A stretch of 64,000 nt of DNA, taken from the NCBI GenBank assembly GCA_949987565.1, contig OX465114.1, forward strand, positions 5,298,832 to 5,362,831, written 5' to 3'. This document shows, one piece after another, positions 36,901-39,572 of this stretch. The notes under the pieces are model-generated. The model saw only the letters and a program-made list of their open reading frames with translations, ran no database searches and was not told where the DNA came from. The position numbers were made by a program, and so were the translations under genes. This stretch comes from Luidia sarsii (taxonomy: Eukaryota; Echinodermata; Asteroidea; Paxillosida; Luidiidae). Positions within the stretch are counted from its first letter, which is position 1. Each line of letters opens with the position of its first letter.

Positions 36901-37935
36901 TGGCGCTGGAAGCTAGCCAAAGAAATCAGAAGCAAAGGAAGAATCATTCAAAGAGCCTGTTATGTCTTACATTTATCTTTCCACAATATTATTTGACATA
37001 TACTCAAAACTCAAATCTATGCGATATCACAAAGTAGATGAAATTGTATCAAGTTACTCACCACCTTTATTTTTCTTCAAATACTCCACCTCTTTCTGCA
37101 TGTAACGCTGCACAACCCTGAACACGTCATCCCATGCAAAGCCGCAGCCATGGTTGGTATTATCATCCAACTGGTTTTGTACTAATGGCCTATTAAGTTC
37201 CTTCTTGAAGTATTCAATATGTTTCTGAAGATTTAAGTTTGAAAAAGAAAATGTTATCAACAAACTGCTTTTCAATACAAAGTACACATGTAGGTCAGTC
37301 TCCATCGTAACTGTCACTGGATCCATACTTCAAGAATATTCACATCATGAATATTACACTGTAAATACAAGGAAGTATATATTAATTTTGCTGTCGCCTG
37401 CATTCTTCTGCAATGAGGGTTCCCCCTGCTTGACGTGATAAACACTGAATCTGCCACATAACCTCAACCAGCTCAGTAGTCAAGTAGTTAAGACGTCTGC
37501 ACTAGAAAGTTGGAGTCGTGTGTTCGAATCCCGCCCGAGCTGCCTGAATTATTTTCGGGCAAAGCACTGAGCACTCAAGTGTTTATCATGTCAAGCAGTG
37601 CAAACCCTCATTGAATTACATTCTCCTCGATGCAAACATCATGTTATATGGGCCAATTTTCATTACACCATGCCGGCCTTCTTGCTTTAAACGGTATTTT
37701 GTGGTCAGAAGGCCGTCATGAGTAATGAAAATTGTCCAATCAGAATTAGGGAACAGCAAAATAGCGATTGCAGAAGAACGTCGGTGATGGCAAAATATAC
37801 ACTGCCTAAATGCTATCTCTTCATAATAAGGCATGAATGCTTTACATATGTTGGAGTTACCTTTCTTTCGGTGACTTTCTCTGAATCCAGTTGCTCACAG
37901 GAGTTGCGGAGTGAAGTAAGTACAGTGGATGACAT
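774..37935 (-). CDS. ATM: ATM serine/threonine kinase gene, 5' part (50 coding exons; 3' end off the window)
   Basis: ATM is the nuclear PI3K-like kinase that senses DNA double-strand breaks and phosphorylates checkpoint and repair proteins. Fifty exons (entered separately) join in one frame with matching phases at every junction, giving 2,541 codons. The order is: start and TAN motif (residues about 14-40), a long HEAT-repeat solenoid (about 40-1,960), then most of the FAT domain (about 1,960-2,541). Similarity to vertebrate ATM is collinear throughout, for example GLGGCWAMVLQDVIYTLVH, SIGEPDSVYGCGAG and FRVCSLWFDNS. Vertebrate ATM is about 3,050 residues, so about 500 residues (end of FAT, kinase, FATC) must lie left of position 1. 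All introns look GT-AG except one GC-AG. The order TAN-HEAT-FAT excludes ATR, DNA-PK and SMG1. What I cannot see is whether the kinase part is intact. Confidence 0.95.
1170..1366. mobile_element. Foldback MITE, GGTTTGCGGTGACACC family, full hairpin
   Basis: Left arm from AAGGTTTGCGGTGACACCAT, right arm ending ATGGTGTCACTGCAAACCTT. About 70 bases pair on each side, including a CTCTTCTCTTTCAAGAAG stretch, around a short loop. It lies between ATM exons 49 and 50. Confidence 0.85.
1509..1708 (-). CDS. ATM: ATM exon 49 (FAT)
   Basis: Residues 2,404-2,470. WFADVQYQNIVNYMKSSEYE matches vertebrate [20 protein letters not shown]. Acceptor is ccttgctag; donor is GTAGAA. Confidence 0.95.
2000..2215 (-). 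mobile_element. tRNA-derived SINE, composite minus copy
   Basis: Contains GACTGGACCGGGACTTGAAC (reverse B-box region) and the linked module CCTGGAGATATACAGCAG, ending GGCAAAGACTAGTTGACTA. It abuts the plus copy at 2,216. Confidence 0.8.
2216..2345 (+). mobile_element. tRNA-derived SINE, best-kept tRNA-like head
   Basis: 2,250-2,321 folds like a tRNA: TAGCTCAGATGG matches the A box and GGTTCAAGTCC the B box of RNA polymerase III promoters. D and T stems pair, while the acceptor stem is imperfect. It is followed closely by TTTT. The repeated copies and diverged stem make a SINE head more likely than a working tRNA gene. Confidence 0.75.
2547..2669 (-). CDS. ATM: ATM exon 48 (FAT)
   Basis: Residues 2,363-2,403. 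YGNWLAETNSESPNVIIEQY matches vertebrate [20 protein letters not shown]. Phase 0 at both ends (41 codons). Confidence 0.95.
2869..3036 (-). CDS. ATM: ATM exon 47 (FAT)
   Basis: Residues 2,307-2,362. CWWMLTEEAKIYWVRNEQTT and MKALLDKL match vertebrate SEWQLEEAQVFWAKKEQSL and LKQMIKKL. Phase 0. Confidence 0.93.
3224..3443 (-). CDS. ATM: ATM exon 46 (FAT)
   Basis: Residues about 2,233-2,306. DNDFKFAEPALALRTVLLQL matches vertebrate [20 protein letters not shown]. Donor is GTCAGT after CFQ. The preceding intron (4.2 kb) holds the 33-bp minisatellite. Confidence 0.94.
3974..5650. repeat. 33-bp minisatellite, about 50 units, ATM intron 45
   Basis: The unit reads GGCAGGCTACAGGCATCCAG then TGACAGGACTATT. 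Variants cycle among gcatcc, acatcc and gaatcc. Because 33 is divisible by three and the unit has few stops, long open frames appear on both strands (347 and 362 codons, repeating HPVTGLLAGYR or SLPIVLSLDAC). It sits in an ATM intron and no flanking exon joins it, so the frames are almost surely not genes. Confidence 0.95.
5651..7604. other. Remainder of ATM intron 45
   Basis: AT-rich DNA, then a GC-richer stretch from about 6,470 with NotI-like GCGGCCGC, the TACATG palindromes and repeated GCGTATCG motifs at 7,350-7,410. No exon or known repeat is recognised in it. Confidence 0.5.
7015..7160. repeat. Palindromic TACATG/GTACAC-rich tract
   Basis: GTACATGTACATGTACATGT recurs at 7,020 and 7,133 with GTACACTGTACAGTACACGT between. 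Similar TACATG runs occur at 8,677, 40,185, 40,256, 60,527 and 60,624. The tract can form hairpins. Confidence 0.8.
7605..7823 (-). CDS. ATM: ATM exon 45 (FAT)
   Basis: Residues about 2,160-2,233. FHQSVYTALLCLRDGE and IHSAYSVYPMLSRLRCLVEM match vertebrate YHESLYNALQSLRDRE and [20 protein letters not shown]. Confidence 0.95.
7977..8125. mobile_element. Hairpin repeat, diverged copy
   Basis: GGAGGGCCTGATGTTTAGAT...GGTCCTGCTGGCATCGAAAT forms a decayed hairpin of the same family. Confidence 0.7.
8248..8396 (-). CDS. ATM: ATM exon 44 (FAT)
   Basis: Residues 2,111-2,160. QGLSHILTVYLKGL and YEAAWRNAMWDL match vertebrate LGLCHILSVYLKGL and YQAAWRNMQWDH. Confidence 0.95.
8985..9500 (-). mobile_element. 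Penelope-like retroelement remnant with GIY-YIG endonuclease C-terminus
   Basis: The minus-strand frame 9,497-9,312 reads VGYHFNLPDHSISDMSV and later WMKRLRTIQPHGLN, then stops. The pattern HFNLPxHSxxDM...W...LxTxxPxGLN is that of the C-terminal GIY-YIG endonuclease half of Penelope-like elements. Downstream on the same strand lie the purine-rich repeat and then the hairpin motif GGTCCTGCTAGGATCGAAAC. The reverse transcriptase part is absent, so this is a 5'-truncated copy in ATM intron 43. Family assignment is from remembered motifs. Confidence 0.6.
9115..9260. repeat. Purine-rich tandem repeat, about 46-53-bp unit, three copies
   Basis: GATCAAAGGGAAGGGCAAGG, GGGTAGGGATTAGTGA and flanks recur at about 9,149, 9,195 and 9,248. 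It lies between the endonuclease-like fragment and the hairpin end of the Penelope-like remnant, so it may be part of that element. Confidence 0.65.
9736..9847 (-). CDS. ATM: ATM exon 43 (FAT)
   Basis: Residues about 2,073-2,110. IHTYEHEGEWNKAVCAYDL matches vertebrate LRTYEHEAMWGKALVTYDL. TPR-like FAT helices. Confidence 0.95.
10225..10285. repeat. GAGACA microsatellite
   Basis: GAGAGACAGAGAGACAGAGA-type repeat just left of ATM exon 42. Confidence 0.85.
10338..10529 (-). CDS. ATM: ATM exon 42 (FAT)
   Basis: Residues about 2,009-2,073. It has a Ser-rich variable start, then LLLEAYSSIGEPDSVYGCGA, nearly identical to vertebrate [20 protein letters not shown]. Confidence 0.95.
10958..11086 (-). 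CDS. ATM: ATM exon 41, start of FAT domain
   Basis: Residues about 1,966-2,009. FWLDVNYLVIAKAAQNCTEH and FTCLLYTEIW match vertebrate [20 protein letters not shown] and FTALLYAEIY. A second in-phase donor 12 bases on (CACAG|GTTTGA) would add four residues. Confidence 0.93.
11238..11331 (-). CDS. ATM: ATM exon 40
   Basis: Residues about 1,935-1,966. QKSIRVLLDVIHYLRTQDRP matches vertebrate [20 protein letters not shown]. Donor is GTAAGG. Confidence 0.93.
11448..12270. repeat. 9-bp minisatellite (AAGAATGCT), about 90 units, ATM intron 39
   Basis: The repeats alternate AAGAATGCT, AAGAATACT and AAGAATGAT. A 175-190 bp block containing AAAAAGTTAAGAATGCCAAG occurs twice (around 11,630 and 11,835), showing higher-order duplication. 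Open frames of up to about 178 codons on both strands are a product of the 9-bp period. Confidence 0.95.
12400..12559 (-). CDS. ATM: ATM exon 39
   Basis: Residues 1,882-1,935. VLPFLFHDILSSGNGEH and ETVFMKQCEFNNSRATTPMS match vertebrate VLPYLIHDILLQDTNES and FTSCLRHFSQTSRSTTPAN. Confidence 0.94.
12850..12997 (-). mobile_element. tRNA-derived SINE copy, ATM intron 38
   Basis: Contains AAACTGACTGGGAACTAAAA, a degenerate reverse tRNA-like part and CCCAAATAGTCAACTAGTC. A fragment of the hairpin family lies just left (12,770-12,837). Confidence 0.7.
13245..13560 (+). mobile_element. Possible degenerate LINE reverse-transcriptase fragment
   Basis: The plus-strand frame contains KGCPQGSISYLLYDCIIYM, resembling the reverse-transcriptase motif GCPQGSxLxPxL. 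The rest is not recognisable. A 103-codon frame is open. It lies in ATM intron 38. Confidence 0.3.
13698..13886 (-). CDS. ATM: ATM exon 38
   Basis: Residues 1,819-1,881. SLWQLSDGDHSNWVRKLTVA and LIKSGGVKDEMLLLLPICQV match vertebrate [26 protein letters not shown] and LLKPMCEV. Confidence 0.94.
14096..14243 (-). CDS. ATM: ATM exon 37
   Basis: Residues about 1,769-1,818. AAAKCLKTVMATTSGQRCYE and LHPFIRQSKKK match vertebrate [21 protein letters not shown] and LQPFRTSRKK. Confidence 0.94.
14408..14576 (-). CDS. ATM: ATM exon 36
   Basis: Residues about 1,713-1,769. RCLGDIGAPNLSTVALH and TSYATALKEF match vertebrate SCLGEVGPIDFSTIAIQH and ASYTKALKLF. Donor is GTAAGTG. Confidence 0.94.
15310..15525. 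mobile_element. MITE-like repeat with AATTGCGATTC motifs
   Basis: GCAATTATTTAGAAAAGTCA, GTGTTTGAATCGTGATTCAA and CAGTGTGAACGGTGCTAT. It resembles 21,808-21,995. Confidence 0.5.
15530..15637 (-). CDS. ATM: ATM exon 35
   Basis: Residues about 1,677-1,713. GSDRTIIQLVTELVELSSSS matches vertebrate DGIMVKLVVNLLQLSK, and EALMEEAG runs into exon 36. Donor is GTAAGT. Confidence 0.91.
15861..17958 (-). repeat. 55-bp minisatellite made of an ATM exon end plus 5' splice site, about 38 units
   Basis: Units of 51-57 bp (mostly 55) fill nearly all of the intron between exons 34 and 35. On the minus strand each unit holds CTGTCATGGTA-GCAATG-GCAG, almost the last 24 bases of exon 34, followed by GTGAGT or GTGAGC and intron sequence. 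A few units (around 16,513 and 16,907) keep the exact exonic TACAGC spelling, which points to the exon end as the seed. One unit near 16,388 has lost its GT (GGGGAG). Reading into the array in the ATM frame reaches a stop (AGG TGA) at the second donor. Confidence 0.95.
17935..18064 (-). CDS. ATM: ATM exon 34, seed of the splice-donor minisatellite
   Basis: Residues 1,634-1,677. EVNNFLMVGNQQ and LRLEGMRHLHQQLANRKEEL match vertebrate EINHFLSVSVYD and [21 protein letters not shown]. The donor is CAG|GTGAGT. The last 22-24 exonic bases plus about 31 intronic bases are the unit of the tandem array that fills the next intron. Confidence 0.92.
18245..18565 (+). mobile_element. LINE reverse-transcriptase C-terminal fragment
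   Basis: Plus-strand pieces MELSGHCLRHPEIPA and, in a shifted frame, KPDWHRVTYVDMLKRDT resemble the common LINE tail pattern RxxFxGHCxR...GRPxxTYVDxLxxDT. Frames are broken by shifts, so this is a dead fragment in ATM intron 33. Confidence 0.55.
18626..18784 (-). CDS. ATM: ATM exon 33
   Basis: Residues 1,581-1,633. ALSLINMMVVENSEKLSSAL and VSLME match vertebrate VLDLLKYLVIDNKDNENLY and FSLLEE. Phase 0 at both ends. Confidence 0.92.
19180..19270. mobile_element. Hairpin repeat, short copy
   Basis: TTAGGAGGGCCAAAATACCT, CCTAGCAAAGGCAGG and GAAGGATCCTGCAAGGATCG; further decayed copies are at 12,770-12,837, 15,762-15,833 and 57,308-57,365. Confidence 0.6.
19321..19398 (-). CDS. ATM: ATM exon 32
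   Basis: Residues 1,555-1,580. ELGKHLDVLMGGLVPLVSKS matches vertebrate ENHLHVIVGTLIPLVYEQ. The acceptor has a strong T tract ending tattacag. Open frame upstream of 19,398 is intronic. Confidence 0.91.
19515..20010 (-). mobile_element. LINE 3' end with short tandem tail
   Basis: On the minus strand the frame 19,990-19,802 reads RLCVPKTIRSRFRQSFIPNA, like the last residues of many CR1/L2-type polymerase ORFs (RFxxSFIPxAI). It is followed by an AT-rich 3' region ending in an (AATC)n tail at about 19,545-19,517. It lies in ATM intron 31. Confidence 0.5.
20011..20217. repeat. 50-bp perfect direct repeat flanking 107 bp
   Basis: Bases 20,011-20,060 and 20,168-20,217 are identical (TGAAGTCACTGATAAACTAT through TTCAGTATCA). 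The second copy is within 80 bp of the exon 31 donor. It could be a recent duplication or the target duplication of an inserted piece. Confidence 0.8.
20295..20591 (-). CDS. ATM: ATM exon 31
   Basis: Residues 1,456-1,554 (99 codons, phase 0). YHLFTSLLLEELATGLGGCW and AMVLQDVIYTLVH are close to vertebrate [33 protein letters not shown]. This is the best-conserved solenoid exon in the window. Confidence 0.96.
20735..20975 (-). mobile_element. tRNA-derived SINE copy with linked module, ATM intron 30
   Basis: Contains AGCTGACTGGGAATTTTCAA, ACTTGAACCCAAGACCTCCG, GAGCTATCCAGCCCTTA and the module GCCAGTCAGAAGCATTCAAC. Confidence 0.75.
21040..21169 (-). CDS. ATM: ATM exon 30
   Basis: Residues about 1,412-1,455. 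DTDPEPNPPFFSSYSIKATL and YLTNCHAGR match vertebrate [20 protein letters not shown] and YISNCHKT. Confidence 0.95.
21290..21660. repeat. 15-bp minisatellite (GAAACTCTCTTGTTG), about 24 units, ATM intron 29
   Basis: Units GAAACTCTCTTGTTG, GAAACTCTCTTGTAG and GAAAGTCTCCTGTTG are arranged in a partly regular order. The minus-strand frame repeating REFQQESFYKRVS is a period artefact. Confidence 0.93.
21808..21995. mobile_element. MITE-like repeat, relative of 15,310-15,525
   Basis: GGGCTGCTCACAACTGACAC, AAAATTGCGATTCAAGCTCC and TTTTTCTAAATAATCACAAT. The shared pattern is inverted AATTGTGATT pieces. Confidence 0.5.
22234..22340 (-). CDS. ATM: ATM exon 29
   Basis: Residues 1,377-1,412. SQLDSIVVELLSMLYETS matches vertebrate SNLPEIVVELLMTLHEPA. 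Donor is GTATGG. Confidence 0.93.
22471..22726 (-). CDS. ATM: ATM exon 28
   Basis: Residues about 1,291-1,376. YHRVAVPHLV, DTDWIALLKESFPQSIARIL and LEEVLGKE match vertebrate CYKVLIPHLV, EDWKSLLTDCFPKILVNIL and ENLLGKQ. Confidence 0.94.
22894..23054 (-). CDS. ATM: ATM exon 27
   Basis: Residues 1,238-1,291. VIAFMESHLPYLIHQWL and PYQLLECSTEVEFYR match vertebrate LEDFMASHLDYLVLEWL and PFILLNYTNIEDFYR. Confidence 0.95.
23280..23870. other. Gene-free GC-richer stretch of ATM intron 26, possible old DNA transposon
   Basis: Begins TTAACCACTTCGCGCCGGGT, a TTAA plus GC-rich end that could belong to a piggyBac-type element. I found no matching right end and no transposase. Short open frames do not resemble known proteins. 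Confidence 0.3.
23965..24125. mobile_element. MITE with TTAAAGGCCC ends, partial copy
   Basis: AAAGGCCCAATACAACATTG through GGTTATGATAGAATCCTCAT to CTCTAAAAGACC. Only the left half is present (ATM intron 26). Confidence 0.7.
24329..24499 (-). CDS. ATM: ATM exon 26
   Basis: Residues 1,181-1,237. SLLTTLSTVACYSPACEKKT matches vertebrate [20 protein letters not shown]. Phase 0 at both ends. Confidence 0.94.
24684..24766. mobile_element. Foldback MITE, single right arm
   Basis: From GAGTTACCGGCTCTTTTCAG to GGTGTCACCGCAAACC. It is the right half of the family at 1,170-1,366. Confidence 0.7.
24953..25049 (-). CDS. ATM: ATM exon 25
   Basis: Residues about 1,148-1,180. ELQNQAFDPVYQIAQDAM matches vertebrate KLQQTAFENAYLKAQEGM. 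Donor is GTACAT; acceptor ends gcatttcag. Confidence 0.9.
25135..25740. mobile_element. Cluster of broken SINE pieces, ATM intron 24
   Basis: A plus tRNA-like 3' half with tail lies at 25,150-25,250 (GGGTTCAAGCCCCGGTCCAG), a piece of the linked module at 25,440-25,520, and reversed scraps at 25,655-25,735. The order suggests several insertions and deletions. Confidence 0.6.
26032..26259 (-). CDS. ATM: ATM exon 24
   Basis: Residues about 1,072-1,148. VRLAIAKCMHAFIFIDPMGE matches [20 protein letters not shown], and HSVRMFVASVIQ matches HQVRMLAAESIN. Confidence 0.94.
26413..26571 (-). CDS. ATM: ATM exon 23
   Basis: Residues about 1,019-1,072. SKHRKDQELCREVLSLFSRL matches vertebrate [20 protein letters not shown]. 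It ends in LRLMAAFW, like vertebrate VIGAFW. Confidence 0.93.
26830..26912 (-). CDS. ATM: ATM exon 22
   Basis: Residues about 992-1,019, FRSIAESVIAANDGLSDGML then VGLLNALR, matching vertebrate EEYPLPMEDVLELLKPL. The acceptor after a long T/G-rich tract (gatgccag) is used because it alone fits phase 0. Confidence 0.86.
27187..27222 (-). CDS. ATM: ATM exon 21 (36-bp small exon)
   Basis: Residues 980-991, AFDPHVAFHVQM, matching vertebrate LEPTKSLHLHMYL. Acceptor tttttgcag and donor GTAAGT are both strong. Phase 0 at both ends. Confidence 0.85.
27359..27552 (-). CDS. ATM: ATM exon 20
   Basis: Residues about 915-979. ALRTAHVLCTWCF and DIQKKLLDLLDEE match vertebrate FLCLCVTTAQ and DIRRKLLMLIDSS. 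Donor is GTAAAT. Confidence 0.9.
27553..27691 (-). other. ATM: GC-AG intron of ATM
   Basis: The 139-bp intron starts GCTAGT after AAAG and ends ttttctag. GC-AG introns are a known minor U2 class. The call rests on phase: exon 19 must end with one codon base to match exon 20 (G + GT), and no GT donor does that. Confidence 0.7.
27692..27857 (-). CDS. ATM: ATM exon 19, ends at a GC donor
   Basis: Residues 860-915, an acidic linker (DEIMDTNLDDDFDEDLKDDF) corresponding to the vertebrate SMEDDTNGNLMEVEDQ region. The only phase-compatible donor is AAAG|GCTAGT, a GC-AG intron. The nearby GT two bases further on would break the frame. Confidence 0.82.
28189..28434 (-). CDS. ATM: ATM exon 18
   Basis: Residues 778-859, starting TSMKRVATALRNLWHRSNS and ending EIVQKQ. 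It matches the vertebrate solenoid near LRNMMQLCTRCLSNC. Phase 0 at both ends (82 codons). Confidence 0.9.
28450..28640. mobile_element. Hairpin repeat, diverged copy
   Basis: GTTGCAAATTACTTACTGAC, GATCCGAGCAGGACCTTCCT and ACATCAGGCACACAAATTG are family parts. Confidence 0.65.
28723..28791 (-). CDS. ATM: ATM exon 17 (boundaries uncertain)
   Basis: Residues 755-777, MEASLQEMTRLFPVTK, then exon 18. Joined, they match vertebrate [21 protein letters not shown]. The acceptor (gtgaaaag) is weak, and a second donor at 28,701 (GTTAAG) also keeps phase. The chosen donor GTTTGG gives the better match. Confidence 0.65.
29547..29672 (-). CDS. ATM: ATM exon 16
   Basis: Residues 713-754. VECVETLVHYSSLLSKTLAV matches vertebrate SETLVRCSRLLVGVLG. 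Phase 0 at both ends; acceptor tgtgtag, donor GTATGA. Confidence 0.9.
29835..30153 (-). CDS. ATM: ATM exon 15
   Basis: Residues about 606-712. PVTLVVEVLGVLT matches vertebrate FPHLVLEKILVSLT, and VKQNLMQGLERLGIKVLD matches VHQNLKESLDRCLLGLSE. It is the longest exon seen (319 bp), with a Ser/Thr-rich poorly conserved middle. Confidence 0.9.
30335..30560 (-). mobile_element. tRNA-derived SINE copy with linked module, ATM intron 14
   Basis: Contains GGAAAAACTGATTGAAAAAT, CATCTGAGCTATCCAGCCC and ATTAACTGCCGTATATTTCA. Confidence 0.7.
30742..30945 (-). CDS. ATM: ATM exon 14
   Basis: Residues about 538-606. YPLRKQLLNWLLLNEEQEE matches vertebrate FSLKESIMKWLLFYQLEGD. Acceptor ends cctctttcag. Confidence 0.92.
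30997..32203. mobile_element. Non-autonomous DNA transposon with pogo/Tigger-like ends, ATM intron 13
   Basis: The left end AGTAAACCTCGGCTAAGTCG and right end (reverse complement AATAAACCTCGGCTTAACCG) form inverted repeats of the type seen in pogo/Tigger elements. No transposase is readable. A SINE copy (31,275-31,600) is inserted inside it. Confidence 0.6.
31275..31600 (-). mobile_element. Near full-length composite SINE inside the pogo-like element
   Basis: Runs from GGAAAAACTGACTGGGAACT through the tRNA-like part (GACCGGGACTTGAACCCGAG) and module (AGCAATTCAACCATTAACTG) to ACACAGTGGATGCAGAT. It is the most complete copy for a consensus. Confidence 0.75.
32252..32371 (-). CDS. ATM: ATM exon 13
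   Basis: Residues about 498-538. LHRGIATPDREHWRLFMTGS matches vertebrate [20 protein letters not shown]. Donor is GTGAGC. Confidence 0.92.
32645..32779 (-). CDS. ATM: ATM exon 12
   Basis: Residues about 453-498, from VHTWVLQTMQALAVCQ to HSEWTKVWSCTI, matching vertebrate YVLRCLTEVALCQ and LWNKIWCITF. Phases agree with both neighbours. Confidence 0.87.
32842..32951. mobile_element. Foldback MITE, single left arm
   Basis: Starts GGAAGTTTTGTGATGACACC and contains GGCTCTGAAAAGAGCCGGTA, shared with the 1,170 copy. Confidence 0.65.
33078..33185 (-). CDS. ATM: ATM exon 11
   Basis: Residues about 417-453. LLRALLHKYPASVPIDQLHT matches vertebrate ATQLISKYPASLPNCELS. Donor is GTGCTT. Confidence 0.93.
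33299..33436. repeat. Imperfect about 18-bp tandem repeat, ATM intron 10
   Basis: The motif GTACAAAGTGACTTGGGT and variants (TGTGACTTGGGTATGTCG) recur about seven times with decay. Confidence 0.6.
33533..33717 (-). CDS. ATM: ATM exon 10
   Basis: Residues 356-417. It starts VFCGDYSSVDM after CHQ and contains AKRRKVESGWSLLRETI, matching CKRKKIELGWEVIKDHL of vertebrates. A basic KRRK cluster is present. The frame stays open upstream to 33,822, but homology and exon 9 place the acceptor at 33,718. Confidence 0.9.
33916..33976 (-). CDS. ATM: ATM exon 9
   Basis: Residues about 335-355, SREIVFKSALVDVAADVCHQ, matching vertebrate [20 protein letters not shown], including the exon break after CHQ. 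Only 61 bp long and easy to miss. Confidence 0.9.
34530..34645. mobile_element. Hairpin repeat, one arm
   Basis: GTCCTGCTAGGATCGAAACA then AAATTTTGAGATTTGCATTT and GTAGGCAGTTTCCAACATTT is one complete arm. Confidence 0.7.
34927..35006 (-). CDS. ATM: ATM exon 8
   Basis: Residues 309-335, SHLQQLYEFVLDEWRQAG, matching vertebrate SILYNLYDLLVNEISHIG. Donor is GTAAGT after two bases of a Gly codon. Confidence 0.88.
35141..35245 (-). CDS. ATM: ATM exon 7
   Basis: Residues 274-308. EVLRFLGLQLSLHHPRGV matches vertebrate EVIIELFQLQIYIHHPKGA. The exon is in phase 0 at both ends (35 codons). Confidence 0.93.
35315..35445. mobile_element. SINE fragments in inverted arrangement, ATM intron 6
   Basis: Reverse part CTTTGAGTGGACCGAGACTT is followed directly by a forward tail GTCCAGTCAAAATTTCTATG and CCCAGTCAGTTTTACCTTTA. 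Confidence 0.55.
35679..35841 (-). CDS. ATM: ATM exon 6
   Basis: Residues about 219-273. VMAALNTFCQAVSGDCRIQL and CKLGEDSL match vertebrate [26 protein letters not shown]. Donor is GTTTAT, phase 0. Confidence 0.93.
36116..36281 (-). CDS. ATM: ATM exon 5
   Basis: Residues about 164-219, ELLRYFCKVLCDPVSGL through PALFNFFSQILNKIR. It matches the vertebrate solenoid segment ending KFLDFFSKAIQ. Confidence 0.9.
36564..36728 (-). CDS. ATM: ATM exon 4
   Basis: Residues about 109-164. FGVDCCNVLLKDVLRSRKYY matches the vertebrate [20 protein letters not shown] helix pair. The exon lies in the N-terminal solenoid. Confidence 0.94.
36826..36912 (-). CDS. ATM: ATM exon 3
   Basis: Residues about 80-109, with KKQEIGSVFKWFIRQANKR like vertebrate [20 protein letters not shown]. 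Two donors one base apart in register are possible. GTAGGTG is chosen because only it keeps the frame into exon 4. Confidence 0.88.
37062..37224 (-). CDS. ATM: ATM exon 2
   Basis: Residues 26-80. KHIEYFKKEL completes the TAN motif, and WDDVFRVVQRYMQKEVEYL matches the vertebrate WDAVFRFLQKYIQKE segment. Acceptor ends cttcag; donor is GTGAGT. Confidence 0.93.
37470..37625 (+). mobile_element. Second tRNA-derived SINE family
   Basis: GCTCAGTAGTCAAGTAGTTA, GTGTTCGAATCCCGCCCGAG (a good B box, GTTCGAATCC) and the tail TCGGGCAAAGCACTGAGCAC. It lies in ATM intron 1. A decayed relative lies at 63,700-63,815. Confidence 0.65.
37861..37935 (-). CDS. ATM: ATM exon 1 (start codon)
   Basis: Residues 1-25, starting MSSTVLTSL and ending DSEKVTERK, then donor GTAACT. 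It lines up with the vertebrate first coding exon, which also ends in TERK. The start is chosen by that match. The exon carries the first half of the TAN motif, a PIKK N-terminal motif known in ATM/Tel1 for telomere-length and DNA-damage function. Confidence 0.9.
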
Positions 37936-38224
37936 TGTCCAAAATGTACAGCACAAGAATTCTTGTGTGAGATATGAAAAACAACGAAAATTTGAAATGT
38001 ACATGTACTCAAATTCAAAGGAACATAGAATGATAACCAGTGCCATTTACTTGTCGATCAGAAATGAAGAAAAATTCTTAAGATGACAGTAAAAAAAGGT
38101 GCCTCAACTTTTGTTAAGATATTTTGGCAAGCAATTACACGCACTATGTAATTTCAGGAAATTATTACATTACTAGTAACGAGATTACACGCAATAAGTC
38201 AAATAATTTTTTGCCATTTTACAA

Positions 38225-38410
38225 CAATTGGTTGTTTACATCTGAATGAAAGCGGGGTGCAATCCCTGGAGATATACAGCAGTTAATTCTTTAATTTATT
38301 CCAAATTTTGATACAAAAAGGGTAAAAAAACTTGTCGGGCAAAAACTTGTCAGGTCCAAGTTACTTGGACCTGACAAGTTTACCACCTGAGCTATCCAGC
38401 CCTAGTGACA
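38225..38410. mobile_element. SINE module fragments upstream of ATM
   Basis: TTTACATCTGAATGAAAGCG, CCTGGAGATATACAGCAGTT and CTGAGCTATCCAGCCCTAG are recognisable SINE parts about 300-470 bp upstream of the ATM start. Confidence 0.6.
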
Positions 38411-38424
38411 GCCTTCCCAATGCA

Positions 38425-38532
38425 ATCTAGTACTACTAGTAGTAGTACTACTACTAGTACTAGTAACTACTAGTACTACTAGTACTAGTACTAGTAGTAC
38501 TAGTACTAGTAGTAGTAGTAGTAGTACTACAG
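38425..38532. repeat. TAC/TAG trinucleotide array
   Basis: About 105 bases of TACTAGTAGTAC-type repeats, self-complementary and ending at the left twin transposon. Confidence 0.9.
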
Positions 38533-39572
38533 TATCCTCCAATAACCGGTTTTCGACGATATAAGGACTTTTCTTCAAACTGAACAATGTGGACGAAAGT
38601 ATCACAATAACAGAGGTCTCAGTCACTTTCTCCACACCACAGACTATTAGAATAATCATAGAGAAGGTTGATCAAGCCTGTCACTTCCGTAAGATTACCC
38701 GGTTTTGTTGACGTCCGCGGCGCACCGCGCAGTAAGCATCGTCACCTATTTTCGTCAGTGGTGTTTAGTAAGGTGTCCCAGTGCAGCCAAACGCAAAATA
38801 AATTCTTAAAATAGCTCAAAATGCTGTGTGGCACTGTAAAATTCTTCCCTGTATGTTTTTTTGTGTTAATCTTTGTTTTTGTTTTTCCACACTGCTTCTA
38901 ACACTTTCCTCAAATCATTCATAATTTATGCTTAAAACGTATTGGTCTTGTTGATGTCTTCTTTTGTGAGTTAAAAAAAAAATTCCACAATCCTCTTTCT
39001 CACTGCTTCTTCAGTTATGACCTTTCCCAATATCACTCAAGAGACACATTTCCTCCTTCTTGGTACTTTCTCTAGCTGCCCTTTTATTTTTTTCATTTTT
39101 TATAAAAGCCTATTGGGCCATGTTACTTTTTGTCTTTAGATAATAATAATAAAAAAAATATAAAACAATATATAAGCGAGACGCCCTATAGGAGGCTCCA
39201 TAGTTCTTACCCAGAACGGACTGCCTCAAGTTGCGTGATATATTTTTTTTCTACGGATATTGGGGTTTATTATGGTACACTCAGATTTTTTTTAGGACCA
39301 ACAATAAAGAAAACTGGAGCTTCGAAGCAACTGCCAATTTTGTACCTAGGAAAATAGACCCCAAAAGAGCAACTTTTTGATTTACACGAGTTTGGCCTAC
39401 TGGAAAAGCCTTAACTTTCCACATTTTCGGTGACGGACAAGAGCAGGAAACCAACTGTAAGATACGAAGTCTAAGATCGTTATACGGAGTTGTTTTCATC
39501 GTGCGATGTGAGTTAGAAGGCTAAGCGTCGAAAACGTGTAGCGTCGAAAACGGGGGTTCCCACGATACTACT
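38533..39572. mobile_element. Twin transposon, left copy (about 1.04 kb)
   Basis: From GTATCCTCCAATAACCGGTT to GGGGGTTCCCACGATAC. The ends are imperfect 27-bp inverted repeats sharing GTATC and GTTTTCGACG. It is nearly identical to 40,513-41,555. No transposase is seen; a 72-codon minus frame (39,499-39,281) is kept in both copies. It is flanked on both sides by TAC/TAG arrays. Confidence 0.8.
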
